Part shown: piece after piece, positions 20,503 through 29,324 of the stretch
How positions within the stretch are numbered: position 1 is the stretch's first letter
How the letters are laid out: every line of letters starts with the position of its first letter
Assembly (NCBI GenBank): GCA_943332855.1
Contig: CALQRA010000006.1
Span: 1-52,280, forward strand
DNA from: Candidatus Kuenenia stuttgartensis
GTDB lineage: Bacteria > Planctomycetota > Planctomycetia > Pirellulales > UBA1268
Reading direction: 5' to 3'
DNA length: 52,280 nt
Position numbers and translations under genes: made by a program
The notes under the pieces: model-generated
What the model was told of the DNA's origin: nothing
Database searches by the model: none
What the model saw: the letters and a program-made list of their open reading frames with translations, nothing else

Positions 20503-22193
20503 GGTCCCACCCCCGTCTTTCACCCCAAAGTGTTCTCCGGTCTCTTGACGCGCTCGCCGTGGCGGGCGCGCTCGCCGTGGCGGGCGTGCTCTCCGTTAGC
20601 CCGACCCTGGCTGAGGAGGGCGACTGGAATCAATGGGGCGGATCCGCCTCACGCAACAACGTGCCCGAATCGGGCCCACTGCCAATCGACTGGGATCCTG
20701 GCCAGTTCGATGCCGAAACGGGCGCCTGGAAGCCGGAGACGAGCCGGAACATTGCCTGGGTGGCCCAACTCGGCAGCCAGAGCTATGGCAACCCGGTCGT
20801 CGCCGGAGGGAAGGCCTACGTCGGCACCAACAACGGCAAGGGCTGGATCGGCCGCTATCCATCGAGCGTCGATCTCGGCTGTCTCCTTGCCTTCAACACC
20901 AACGACGGCAGCTTCCTCTGGCAGGATTCGAGCGAGAAGCTCCCCACCGGCCGCGTCCACGACTGGCCGCTCCAGGGGATCTGCTGCTCGCCCTACGTCG
21001 AGGGCGACCGGCTGTGGTACGTCACCAGCCGTGGCGAGGTGAAATGCCTCGACACGGAGGGCTTCCGCGATGGCGAGAACGACGGCCCCTTCACCGGCGA
21101 GAAGATCCAGGGCTCCGATGAGTCGGACACCGTCTGGGTCCTCGACATGATGAAGGAGCTCGGTGTCTCGCAGCACAACATGTGTTCCTGCAGCGTCACG
21201 GCCGTCGGCGATCTCCTCTTCGTCAATACGAGCAACGGCGTCGACGAGGGGCACCTCAATCTCCCCAACGCCGCCGCTCCGAGCTTTCTGTGCGTCGACA
21301 AGCGCGACGGCAAGGTGCTGTGGGCCGACGGTTCGCCGGGGGCCAACGTCCTCCACGGCCAGTGGTCGAGCCCGTCCTACGCCGTCATCGACGACGTCCC
21401 GCAGGTGATCTTCGGCGGCGGCGACGGCTGGGTGTACGGATTCGACGCCCGCGGCGACAACGGCAAGGCGAAGCTCCTCTGGCAGTTCGATGCCAATCCG
21501 AAGGAATCGAAGTACGTTCTCGGCGGCCGCGCCGATCGCAACCATGTCATCGGCACGCCGGTCATCCATGACGGGCTTGTCTACGTGGCCGTCGGCGAGG
21601 ACCCGGAGCATGGCGAGGGGGTCGGCCATCTGTGGTGCATCGACCCGACAAAGCGCGGTGACACGAGCCCAGAGCTCGCCGTCAACGTCGCCGATCCCTC
21701 CAAGCCCCTCCCCCACCGCCGCAACCAGGCGATCATCAAGGAGCAGGGGGAGGTGGCCCGGCCGAATCCCAACTCGGCCGCGGTCTGGCACTACCCCGGC
21801 TTCGATGCCAACGGCAACGGCAAGCTCGACTTCGACGAGACGATGCACCGTACCTGCGGCACCGTGGCCATCAAGGATGGCCTGCTCGTGATCCCCGACT
21901 TCAGCGGGCTCGTTCACTGCGTCGACGTGAAGACCGGCAAGCCGCACTGGACGCACGACATGCTGGCGGCGAGCTGGGGCTCGCCGATGATCGCTGACGG
22001 CAAGATCTACGTTGGCGACGAGGATGGCGACATCTCGATCTTCGAGCTCTCGGCGGAGAAGAATCTCCTCGCCGAGGTCAACATGGGCAACAGCGTCTAC
22101 TCGACGCCGATCGTCGCCGGAGGCACGCTGTACATCGCCAACAAGAGCCACCTGTTCGCGATCCGCGAAGGGGTAACGCCCGAGGCGAAGTAG
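20499..22193 (+). CDS. Exported PQQ-type beta-propeller protein
   Basis: 564 residues. It begins inside the stop of the previous propeller gene (ATG 20499-20501, TGA 20500-20502). An N-terminal signal-like region (ALAVAGALAVAGVLSVSPTLA) is followed by DWNQWGGSASRNNVPE and propeller blades (AWVAQLGSQSYGNPVVAGGKAYVGTN, LLAFNTNDGSFLWQD, CVDKRDGKVLWADG, WCIDPTKRGD, CVDVKTGKPHWTHD, IYVGDEDGDISIFE). An EF-hand-like stretch (DANGNGKLDFDE, about residue 435) could bind calcium. Unlike its neighbour it has no C-terminal extra domain. The likely site is the periplasm or cell surface; the ligand is unknown. Confidence 0.85.
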   Translation: MRSHPRLSPQSVLRSLDALAVAGALAVAGVLSVSPTLAEEGDWNQWGGSASRNNVPESGPLPIDWDPGQFDAETGAWKPETSRNIAWVAQLGSQSYGNPVVAGGKAYVGTNNGKGWIGRYPSSVDLGCLLAFNTNDGSFLWQDSSEKLPTGRVHDWPLQGICCSPYVEGDRLWYVTSRGEVKCLDTEGFRDGENDGPFTGEKIQGSDESDTVWVLDMMKELGVSQHNMCSCSVTAVGDLLFVNTSNGVDEGHLNLPNAAAPSFLCVDKRDGKVLWADGSPGANVLHGQWSSPSYAVIDDVPQVIFGGGDGWVYGFDARGDNGKAKLLWQFDANPKESKYVLGGRADRNHVIGTPVIHDGLVYVAVGEDPEHGEGVGHLWCIDPTKRGDTSPELAVNVADPSKPLPHRRNQAIIKEQGEVARPNPNSAAVWHYPGFDANGNGKLDFDETMHRTCGTVAIKDGLLVIPDFSGLVHCVDVKTGKPHWTHDMLAASWGSPMIADGKIYVGDEDGDISIFELSAEKNLLAEVNMGNSVYSTPIVAGGTLYIANKSHLFAIREGVTPEAK

Positions 22194-22305
22194 TTTTTTT
22201 GATTGCCGGCTCCCCTCCCCGCGTCCCTTGCCGGGCGCGGGGTGTGGAGGCCAAAGCTCGTCCCGCCGCCGTCGGTGGCGGGGATTTTCAAGGGGGGAGA
22301 TTCCG

Positions 22306-24054
22306 ATGTTCGTCAGCTTCCAGGGATCGCGGTACACCCGTGTCTCGTTCGCCACCTCGACGCTCACAGTCGTCGCGCTCGGCCTTCTCGCTGCTGGCAT
22401 CCAGCCGCTGCCGATCATGGCCGTTGCCGGCGCCGCAGAGACTGCCGCAGCCGCCACCGCGCTCGAAATGCTCGCGGCAGCGAAGCGGATCTGCGTCCTC
22501 GGTGACAGCATCACCTATGACGGGCGCTGGGTCTCGGCGCTTTCGGCCTGGATGGAGGCCAAGGGGCTGACTGGCGACGTGATCGCCGTCGGGCTCCCGA
22601 GCGAGACCTGCTCGGGGCTCTCCGAGGAGGGGCATGCCGGCGGCCAATTCCCCCGCCCCGATGTTCATGAGCGCCTGGCGCGCGTCCTCTCGGTGGTGAA
22701 GCCCGATCTCGTCATCGCCTGCTACGGGATGAACTGCGGCATCTATCTGCCGCTCGATGACTCCCGCTTCGCCGCCTACAAATCGGGCATGCAAAAGCTC
22801 CACGAGGAGGTGGAGAAGACAGGCGCGAAAATCATCCATCTCACGCCGCCGGTCTACGACGGCCGCCCCGGCACGAATCACCCCGCCGGTGACGCCGACT
22901 ACGAGGGGGTGCTCCAGGCATACTCGACCTGGCTTCTCTCGAAGCGAGCCGATGGCTGGACGGTGATCGACACCCACACGCCGATGAAGGCCCTCCTCGA
23001 CGCCAAGCGTGCGGCCGACCCGGCCTACACCTTCATCCCCGACGCGGTCCATCCCGACGACGCCGGCCAGTGGGCGATCTGCCGCGGTGTGCTTGCGGCT
23101 CTGGGCGACACGAAGACGGCTGCCGAAGAGCAGCCGGAATGGTTTGCAAACTTTCTCCCGGAGTGCCACGAGCGGATGACGCTCCTGCGCGACGCCTACC
23201 TCTCCGCCGCCGGCCATCTGCGGCCCGGCATCGCCCCCGGCCTGTCGATCGGCGCGGCCGAGGCCAAAGCCCGGCGGATCACCGAATCGCTCCGCTCCCG
23301 CCACGACTACCTCCTCGGAAAGAAGTTTCCGAGCAGCGAGTGGAAGTCGGCTATTTTCTGGCCGCGGCCGCAGGTGGTGAATCCGGGCCCCGCCCCGGAG
23401 CAACCGGCGCCGGTTCCCACCGACGCGATCGTGCTCTTCAACGGGAAGAATCTCGACGCCTGGCAGGGCGGGGAGAAGTGGGCCGTGAAGGACGGGATCG
23501 CCACCGTCGGCGGCGCCACGATCACCACAAAGGATGATTTCGGGGATTGCCAGGTGCACGTCGAGTTCCGGACTCCGAAGCCGGCCGCTGGCGCCGGGCA
23601 GGGGCGTGGCAATTCGGGGGTCTACTTCATGGGGAAGTACGAGATCCAGATCCTCGATTCCTTCGAGGACGGCACCGACGGCCCGCTCACCTACCCCGAC
23701 GGCCAATGCGGCTCCCTCTACAAGCAGCACCCGCCGGCGGTGAACGCCTGCCGGGCGCCGGGGGAATGGCAGACCTACGACATCTTCTTCACCCGTCCCC
23801 GCTTCGACGCCGACGGGTCGCTCGACAAGCCCGGCCGAGTGAGCGTGCTCCACAACGGCGTGGCGATCCACGCCGACACGGTGATCCTGGGGACGACAAG
23901 TTGGGCCGATCCGCCGCGCTACGAACAGCACGCCGACGCCCTGCCACTGTCGCTCCAGGACCACGGCAACCCGCTCCAGTTCCGCTCGATTTGGATACGG
24001 CCGCTGGAGAAGTTGAGCCCGACGCCGAACGACGACCCCAAGCCGGGGCAGTGA
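22306..24054 (+). CDS. Fusion of SGNH/GDSL hydrolase and DUF1080 domain, exported
   Basis: 582 residues. After a signal-like segment (residues 10-50) the first domain shows the GDSL block RICVLGDSITYDG with the catalytic Ser, GYGMNCG-like block III (ACYGMNCGIY) and the C-terminal DAVHPDDAGQ with the Asp-x-x-His pair. The second domain (from about residue 375) begins AIVLFNGKNLDAWQGG and runs through GNSGVYFMGKYEIQILDSF, the signature of DUF1080 (3-keto-disaccharide hydrolase/GH16-like) proteins. The two domains suggest removal of an ester group together with glycoside handling. AGGGGGGA at 22290-22297 supports the ATG at 22306, although the frame is open from 22228. It ends the 16.7-24.1 kb exported cluster. 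Confidence 0.87.
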   Translation: MFVSFQGSRYTRVSFATSTLTVVALGLLAAGIQPLPIMAVAGAAETAAAATALEMLAAAKRICVLGDSITYDGRWVSALSAWMEAKGLTGDVIAVGLPSETCSGLSEEGHAGGQFPRPDVHERLARVLSVVKPDLVIACYGMNCGIYLPLDDSRFAAYKSGMQKLHEEVEKTGAKIIHLTPPVYDGRPGTNHPAGDADYEGVLQAYSTWLLSKRADGWTVIDTHTPMKALLDAKRAADPAYTFIPDAVHPDDAGQWAICRGVLAALGDTKTAAEEQPEWFANFLPECHERMTLLRDAYLSAAGHLRPGIAPGLSIGAAEAKARRITESLRSRHDYLLGKKFPSSEWKSAIFWPRPQVVNPGPAPEQPAPVPTDAIVLFNGKNLDAWQGGEKWAVKDGIATVGGATITTKDDFGDCQVHVEFRTPKPAAGAGQGRGNSGVYFMGKYEIQILDSFEDGTDGPLTYPDGQCGSLYKQHPPAVNACRAPGEWQTYDIFFTRPRFDADGSLDKPGRVSVLHNGVAIHADTVILGTTSWADPPRYEQHADALPLSLQDHGNPLQFRSIWIRPLEKLSPTPNDDPKPGQ

Positions 24055-24169
24055 CGCCGGCGGGGCTGTTCGATTCCCTCGAGAGACGCACGCAGCGGGG
24101 ATCGCTACCTTCCGGCTGGAGACAACCCTCAGCAATGCGAAATCTCACTCACCGAGAAACGAGCCGACC

Positions 24170-24880
24170 TTGAAAGCAGCTCTCATCAAGTGGATGGCGA
24201 GATTTTTTTACCCACAAATCACTTTCGCCGCATCTATCAAGCAGTATCTCCCGAAAAAGAACGCTTTCACGTTGATCGATGCTCCCTGCGGCAACGGCGA
24301 GACGTCCTGGCATTTCGCACGCATGGCAAACGCCACCGTTCGCGGGTGCGATGTCGACGACAACTCTCTCGGCAATGCGCGCCGTCACTTCTCGGCGCCC
24401 AACCTCACGTACGAAAAACACGATATCCGCAGCCTCGTCGCCGGGTCACCCCGCTTCGACGCTTTCTGCATCATCAATTCGCTCTATTGTTTCCCGGATT
24501 GCGAACGGGTCTTGTCACAACTCCGCAACCTCATGCACTCCGAATCCCAACTCTTCATCATCGTGGACAACATCGAGGGGGGCGAAAACTACCGCCGATT
24601 CGCGGCATCGAATTCAACCGCTCCACAAACGGCACCTTCGTCGCGATTGCCTGGGCTCACGAAAGAAGAGTTTCGTCCCTTCTTCGAATCGCTTGGATTT
24701 GCCCTCTTGGACGTCACGCCGATCGTTTACACCCACTCCCATCACCCGCTGGCAGGCCGTCTTCTCTCGATCTTTTGCCATTTCTATCTGGCGGTTCTGA
24801 ATATGGTGCAAACGACTTTCAGGATTGGTTCACCGAACTATTACCTGATCCGTCTGAAGAGAGCCCCCGCGGCAGGTTGA
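24170..24880 (+). CDS. Class I SAM-dependent methyltransferase
   Basis: 236 residues. FTLIDAPCGNGETSWHFARM is the SAM-binding motif I, followed by GCDVDDNSL (motif II acidic residue) and INSLYCFPDCERVL (post-motif III). The C-terminal part (LSIFCHFYLAVLNMVQTTFRIG) has a hydrophobic stretch that could contact the membrane. The start is a TTG at 24170; an in-frame ATG at 24194 is an alternative. Base composition is visibly lower in GC than flanking genes, and codons such as AAA, TTT and ATC-poor stretches occur, suggesting acquisition by transfer. The substrate is unknown. It sits at the left edge of the accessory patch at 24-26.4 kb. Confidence 0.8.
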   Translation: MKAALIKWMARFFYPQITFAASIKQYLPKKNAFTLIDAPCGNGETSWHFARMANATVRGCDVDDNSLGNARRHFSAPNLTYEKHDIRSLVAGSPRFDAFCIINSLYCFPDCERVLSQLRNLMHSESQLFIIVDNIEGGENYRRFAASNSTAPQTAPSSRLPGLTKEEFRPFFESLGFALLDVTPIVYTHSHHPLAGRLLSIFCHFYLAVLNMVQTTFRIGSPNYYLIRLKRAPAAG

Positions 24881-24948
24881 CCGATCGGCCGGCCTCGCCG
24901 CCCCCTGGGTCGTGACCGAAGTCGGGGCAAGGCGGCGTGTTTCGCGCG

Positions 24949-25545
24949 TCAGGCCATCCCGGCCGCAGCGATGAGTCGCTCGAGCTCGGCTGCCGTCTCG
25001 TCGTCCAGCGTACGGGCGCTCCACGAGCGAAGATGGGCCAGATCGAGCCGGTCCTTCTGAACCCCGAGGATCCCCCGCACGTCCTGAAGATCCTTCTGTC
25101 GATGGAAGGCCATCTTCAGGAGGATCAGCTCCTCCGCACGAGTGACCTTGATCGTGCGGCCATGGAACGGCTCGTCCGTGGCCCGACGGAGGATTTCGTG
25201 CTGGAGAGGCACAACAGGAACAAACATTTCCACTGGCACGTTCCGGCATGCGAGCCGCATGAGCCCTTCGGCATCGGACTGCCGGCGTAATCCAATCACC
25301 GTCGGCATCTCCCCCCCGTTGGAATCGACGACCGAAAATCCCTCTTCCGCGAGAGCGTCTGCGAAACGCTGCGATGCGAGAACGGGGACGGAAACGAGGA
25401 GATCGGCATCCTGGGTGGTGCGTGGCACGCCCCAGAAGGTCGCTGCCACCGCACCACCCACGGCGTAGGGCACTCCGCTGCGCTCGCAGACCCTGGCGAG
25501 GCGAAGGATCACGTCCGACAGCGGCGGCAGGTCAGGATGCGTCAT
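24949..25545 (-). CDS. Nucleotidyltransferase-fold protein (MNT/AbiEii/DUF6036-like)
   Basis: 198 residues. YAVGGAVAATFWGVPRTTQDADLLV has the GG and DxD elements of the nucleotidyltransferase superfamily. IKVTRAEELILLKMAFHRQKDLQDVRGIL is a segment typical of the AbiEii/DUF6036 toxin-like group, in which the Lys and the RQKD-like run are conserved. The start is ATG 25545, 14 bases before the end of the upstream small ORF (25532), so the two overlap and are likely an operon. Such pairs can be toxin-antitoxin or phage-defence modules. Function here is inferred from fold only. Confidence 0.72.
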   Translation of the reverse strand: MTHPDLPPLSDVILRLARVCERSGVPYAVGGAVAATFWGVPRTTQDADLLVSVPVLASQRFADALAEEGFSVVDSNGGEMPTVIGLRRQSDAEGLMRLACRNVPVEMFVPVVPLQHEILRRATDEPFHGRTIKVTRAEELILLKMAFHRQKDLQDVRGILGVQKDRLDLAHLRSWSARTLDDETAAELERLIAAAGMA

Positions 25546-25792
25546 CGGACGTCGGCCTGGCGGAACGGCGGAGGTTCTTCCACCACGGGATCGGACGAGG
25601 GTCGAGTTCGCGAGCGAGAGCACGTCTCCGACCGCGTTCTTGCTCGGAGAGCCCGGCGAGGATCGCCTCCATCGTCCGATCGAGATCGATGAAGATCGCC
25701 GCACGCTCGGCCGGCGTGAGCGCGGCCAGATGTCGGGCCTCGAGGGCGATCGAGTCCTCGTCCGGGCGGCGGCGGATCTTCGGGGCGGACAT
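25532..25792 (-). CDS. Small hydrophilic partner of the nucleotidyltransferase
   Basis: 86 residues starting MSAPKIRRRPDEDS and containing ARHLAALTPAERAAIFIDLDRTMEAI, a two-helix segment, and a basic tail (RGRRRALARELDPRP). It lies directly upstream of the nucleotidyltransferase and overlaps it by 14 bases. Position and size fit an antitoxin or adaptor, but no family is recognised. The frame continues upstream through 26089 into sequence resembling a different protein family (SUKH), so I split the ORF at ATG 25792. Confidence 0.5.
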   Translation of the reverse strand: MSAPKIRRRPDEDSIALEARHLAALTPAERAAIFIDLDRTMEAILAGLSEQERGRRRALARELDPRPIPWWKNLRRSARPTSDDAS

Positions 25793-26089
25793 CGGCGGCG
25801 TACTCGAATCCCTGTGGGGCTGGACCGCCACACATTGTACCCAGGGTGTATGCCCCCAAGGAAAGTCGCGATCATCGGCTCCCGCCCAATCCGAATCTGC
25901 AGTGTGCAGGAGTTCGTTCACCCCCACCCATCGCAGCAGACTGTACGGTGATTCCGGCACCCAGAAATCACACCACTCGTGGACTGGATCGGACGCATCC
26001 TGCATGGCCTGACGATGCCGCTCCGGGAGCGTGTTACCGAGTCGGGCTTCCGCATCAGCGAGGTCCATGACTCGCGTCGTTCCCATCAC
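25793..26089 (-). pseudogene. Truncated SUKH (SMI1/KNR4)-like immunity gene
   Basis: The 5' part of the open frame (MDLADAEARLGNTLPERHRQAM... CDFWVPESPYSLLRWVGVNELL) reads like the N-terminal half of a SUKH-family protein, immunity proteins against polymorphic toxins. The family's second half, with the usual NGCGDYF-like block, is missing. After about 85 residues the frame passes into unrelated residues (FPWGHTPWVQCVAVQPHRD) and then into the small gene at 25792. The likely start is ATG 26068, although GTG/ATG codons at 26086-26089 are in frame. Read as a truncated remnant; a frameshift in the middle is also possible. Confidence 0.4.
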
Positions 26090-26137
26090 CGATTGCCGGA
26101 GCGATCACCGGCGCGAAGAACGCCGCCTCGACAGACT

Positions 26138-26374
26138 TCAGGGCGTGTCAGTCGCGTCGTCCGATTCCCCGCGCTCCGGTTTCTTCGGATCGCCGGGCGA
26201 GACGATTTCCAGTTCACGGCAGATCTTCTTCGCCATGAAGTCGTTGATCTCGCGATGTCGCGGAATCGTAGATACTTTCCGGGCGGTTGGATTCACATAC
26301 ACGGTGTGCCGCCCGCCTTCGCGCGTGATTGACACTTGGGGCAGGTGTCCGAGTTTTTCACCGAACACGCTCAC
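26138..26374 (-). pseudogene. HicA-like toxin gene with damaged N-terminus
   Basis: 78 residues. REGGRHTVYVNP contains the HicA catalytic His context, and STIPRHREINDFMAKKICRELEI is the usual second half. The N-terminus (SVFGEKLGHLPQVSIT) is unlike HicA. A GTG at 26361 in another frame gives VKNSD, a typical HicA opening, so a small deletion or frameshift near 26350-26361 probably separates the two parts. No hicB is seen downstream. The GTG at 26374 overlaps the stop of the large upstream gene (26371). It may be inactive. Confidence 0.5.
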
Positions 26375-28386
26375 TCTGCCGCGGTGTTGATCCGCTCGGC
26401 GACCTTGGCCGCGACGCGGCGGAACATCGCCTTGCCAGTGTCGGCGGCGCTGTCGACAAACCGCTCGCTCAACACCACTTCCGTCGGGACGCCGCCGCCG
26501 GCCGGGCCCTTCCGCCAGCCCGCCACGAGCCAGCCGTCCTTGCGCGATTGAAGTTGGTTCATCGGCAGCGGGCCGACACTCGCAAGCTCCCCTTGGAGCG
26601 GCAGCGGCTCGATCTCGATCGCATCCTTGAAGACCTTGTCGAACCGCTTCTGGAGGATGCGGCGGAGCGAGGTCTCGGCCATCGTCAGCTTCCGATCGCC
26701 CGACTTGAATCCCGCCGGGTTGATCTGCACGTTCCCCTCGCGGATGAGGACAGGCCCTTTCGGCCCCTGCCCCACGGCGTAGACCGCGGCGATGTCCATG
26801 CCGGGGAAACTGCGGTCGCCGGAGACGAACTTGTCACCACGGACGGTCACCTTCACACGGCTCTCGCTGGCGGCCACCGTCACCGGGCGGTATTTGGCGA
26901 ACGTGATCGCCCAGGTCTTCTGCTCGGCGTCGGGATCGCTGCCGAGCGAATCGGGCATCTTCAGATTCTGCTCCTTGGCGATCCGGGCGACGTCGTCCTG
27001 CGTGACGACCTTTCCGCCGAGCTTGTCCTCGAGAATGTTGTTGACCGCCGACTCGTGGATCTGCGCGGTGATGATGTTGTCGGCGTTCGCGGCCGGCGGG
27101 CTCGAGAACGCGGCCAACTGGCCGGCGAGTGACTTCCGGGCCACGATCCGCAGGTGGCGGTCGGTGGTGTGCATGTGGAACGATTCGGGATAGAGCCCCC
27201 GAGCCTGGAGCGGCCCGCGCACCTTCTGCTGGAACTGATCGCGCATCTGGGCGACCGCCGGCTCGGTCTGTTCGCCGAACTGCGTCCGGATCCGGTCGCG
27301 GGCCTTTCCCTCGGCGATCGACTCGGCCTGCGCCTTGCTCTCGGCGATCTTCTTGGTGGCGATCCGGCGGATGAGCCGCTTGCCGATCCGGGCGTTGATC
27401 CCCAGGCCGGTAACGGTCGAGTTGGTGTCGGCCGAGGCCTCGACCGGCGCGGCGGCGACATTGAACTCGTCGAGGAAGATCCGCCGCCGGGCATCGATCG
27501 CGGTGACGCCGCGGCTGTTGACCGTGACCGGCCCCTGCGTTCCCCGGGTGTGGGAGATGTTCGTGGCCCCGAGGATGATGTCGAACACTGCCTTCTCCCC
27601 TGATGGCACGAAATCGAGGCGGACATTGCCGGTGGTGTGACCCGTGCCGCGGATTCGCGTCCCGAGGACGACGTCGTCGACCGGCTGTACCTGATCGACC
27701 GGGCGGTTGACCGCCGGGGCGAGGAGATCCTCGGCGACCTCGAGGTGGATGTTGGGGCGGGAGTTGGCCCCGCGAATGGCGGCCACGACGCCCGGCGCCT
27801 GCCCCGACTCGACAAGCCGTTCGAGGATCGGCGCCACCGGCGCGAGCGCTTCGGCCTGGCCCGAGGCGCTCGCCGTCAGGAGGGCCGAGGAGAGCTTGTC
27901 GAGTCGGTCGCTGAATTGCTTGGCCCCGTCACCGCGGGCAGCGTCAGCCAGTTCTGCATACTTGGTCACCGCCTTGCGAACGCGGACGAACTGGGGCATG
28001 TCGAGCCCCATCTCGGGGCTCCCGAGTTTCTTCTCGAGGTCACGGAGAACCCTCGGGTCGGCCGCCTGCCCCGACGAGGCCTGGCCCTCGAGCGCCGGCC
28101 AATCGAGATACGTGCGCCAGTCGGCACCGCTCTTGCTCCGCCCCAACAGGGCATCGAGCGGCACCAGCGCCGAGCGGAGGTTGCTCGCTGCGGCATCGAG
28201 CGAGGCCTCTCCGACGGGCCGGAAGCTCCCTACGGCCCTGGCTGCATCCCCAGCGATCTCCTCGAAACGGCGGCTCGCCGCGTCATCCGCGACGGCTGTC
28301 ACGGCCGCTCCGGCGACGAGCCACCCCCCCATCCGGGCAACAAGTCGACGGCCACGGGAGGGGGCGGAAACGGGATTACGCTGCAT
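26371..28386 (-). CDS. Large exported protein of unknown function
   Basis: 671 residues. The N-terminal stretch (RRLVARMGGWLVAGAAVTAVADDAA) looks like a signal peptide. The frame is open to 28548, but ATG 28386 gives this start. There is a helical middle region and a beta-rich second half (GHTTGNVRLDFVPSGEKAVFDIILGATNISHTRG). Further regions are NIITAQIHESAVNNILEDKLGG and DRSFPGMDIAAVYAVGQGP. The mixed helix/beta layout is consistent with an envelope protein, but I recognise no family. The gene ends against the degraded HicA-like ORF with a 4-base overlap, which looks accidental. Confidence 0.75.
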   Translation of the reverse strand: MQRNPVSAPSRGRRLVARMGGWLVAGAAVTAVADDAASRRFEEIAGDAARAVGSFRPVGEASLDAAASNLRSALVPLDALLGRSKSGADWRTYLDWPALEGQASSGQAADPRVLRDLEKKLGSPEMGLDMPQFVRVRKAVTKYAELADAARGDGAKQFSDRLDKLSSALLTASASGQAEALAPVAPILERLVESGQAPGVVAAIRGANSRPNIHLEVAEDLLAPAVNRPVDQVQPVDDVVLGTRIRGTGHTTGNVRLDFVPSGEKAVFDIILGATNISHTRGTQGPVTVNSRGVTAIDARRRIFLDEFNVAAAPVEASADTNSTVTGLGINARIGKRLIRRIATKKIAESKAQAESIAEGKARDRIRTQFGEQTEPAVAQMRDQFQQKVRGPLQARGLYPESFHMHTTDRHLRIVARKSLAGQLAAFSSPPAANADNIITAQIHESAVNNILEDKLGGKVVTQDDVARIAKEQNLKMPDSLGSDPDAEQKTWAITFAKYRPVTVAASESRVKVTVRGDKFVSGDRSFPGMDIAAVYAVGQGPKGPVLIREGNVQINPAGFKSGDRKLTMAETSLRRILQKRFDKVFKDAIEIEPLPLQGELASVGPLPMNQLQSRKDGWLVAGWRKGPAGGGVPTEVVLSERFVDSAADTGKAMFRRVAAKVAERINTAAE

Positions 28387-28584
28387 GGGATTTGACGCCT
28401 GGGAAAGATGGGATGACTCCAGCGGAGTGTAGTCGGTGGCCCGATTAGCCTCTACACCAGCTTTGGAAGGGGGAAGATGGGCGAAATCGGCCGTCCCTGG
28501 GGAGAGCCACCCTAGCCGACAGAGGAGCCACCGTCGCCGGAGCGCCACAAGCCCACCGGGGCACGTTCCCGGGGGTCGGCCCGT

Positions 28585-28893
28585 TCAGCCCGGGAGGCAG
28601 TCGATGACGGGCATCACAAACACCTTGCCATCCCCCATCCGGCCGGTGCGGGCTACCTCGAGCACGCGTTCGATGACCTCATCGACACGGGCGTCGTCGA
28701 CCCACATCTGGATCTCGACCTTGGGGAGGAAGGCGAGCGAATACTCGCTGTCGCCGTAACGATCGAGATAGTTCTTCTGCCGGCCGTAGCCCTTCACCTC
28801 GCGCACCGTACAGGCCTCGAGCGGAGCGAGTTTCAGCGCCTCGAGGACGCGCTCGGCGAGGAATGGCTTGACGACGGCGATGATTTCCTTCAC
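28585..28893 (-). CDS. P-II-like nitrogen regulatory protein
   Basis: 102 residues of the GlnB/GlnK fold: VKEIIAVVKPFLAERVLEALKL, VREVKGYGRQKNYLDRYGDSEY (T-loop), LPKVEIQMWV, and ARTGRMGDGKVFVMPV. P-II trimers bind ATP/ADP and 2-oxoglutarate and control nitrogen proteins. The T-loop differs from the standard YRGAEY: it reads YGDSEY, keeping only the second Tyr. The GTG start at 28893 has a purine-rich AAGGGGGCGAG just upstream. The likely first gene of the pair is the ferredoxin 40 bases upstream. No ammonium transporter is nearby. Confidence 0.88.
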   Translation of the reverse strand: MKEIIAVVKPFLAERVLEALKLAPLEACTVREVKGYGRQKNYLDRYGDSEYSLAFLPKVEIQMWVDDARVDEVIERVLEVARTGRMGDGKVFVMPVIDCLPG

Positions 28894-28933
28894 CTCGCCC
28901 CCTTCCGGCCATCGATCAGGGCCGCGAAAGCCA

Positions 28934-29281
28934 TCAACTGAAGAAGTTGTCGCCGAACAGATTCGTCGGCGGGCAGGTGGTGACGGTGATGTCACCGTTG
29001 ACGCGGGTCTGGCAGGCCAGCCGCATCGTCTCCTCGTTGCCGATGTAGGCGAGCGACACGCCGAGCCGGGCCCCCTCGAGGATCCCCTTCGGCGAGCAGT
29101 TCTCCATCCCCTTGGTGATCAGCACCCGGCAGGTTCCACAGCTTCCCAGACCGTGGCAATTGAGTACCTTGTGGACCCCCGGATAGAGGGCGACCCCGGC
29201 CTGGAGGGCCTCCTGGCGGAGGTTGGCCCCTTCCGGAACCTGAATTTCCTTTTTCTCGTTGGCAAAAGTGATCTTCGGCAT
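28934..29281 (-). CDS. [2Fe-2S] ferredoxin
   Basis: 115 residues. LNCHGLGSCGTCRV gives Cys-x5-Cys-x2-Cys and LACQT supplies the fourth ligand, an arrangement typical of adrenodoxin-like [2Fe-2S] proteins rather than plant-type Cx4Cx2C. It begins at ATG 29281; an upstream extension to 29386 has no signal. The electron partner is not evident in the window. It probably leads a two-gene unit with the P-II-like protein and is divergent from the 86-residue gene at 29413. Confidence 0.93.
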   Translation of the reverse strand: MPKITFANEKKEIQVPEGANLRQEALQAGVALYPGVHKVLNCHGLGSCGTCRVLITKGMENCSPKGILEGARLGVSLAYIGNEETMRLACQTRVNGDITVTTCPPTNLFGDNFFS

Positions 29282-29324
29282 GGAGGATTCCCGGTCGAGG
29301 CGGATCGTCGCCGATAGTTTTGGC

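Noticed and set aside
20649..22514. 621-residue ORF antisense to the second propeller
   Set aside because: The sense strand has a signal-like start and repeated blades.
22288..24135. 615-residue ORF antisense to the SGNH-DUF1080 gene
   Set aside because: Shadow; the sense strand has the GDSL and DUF1080 motifs.
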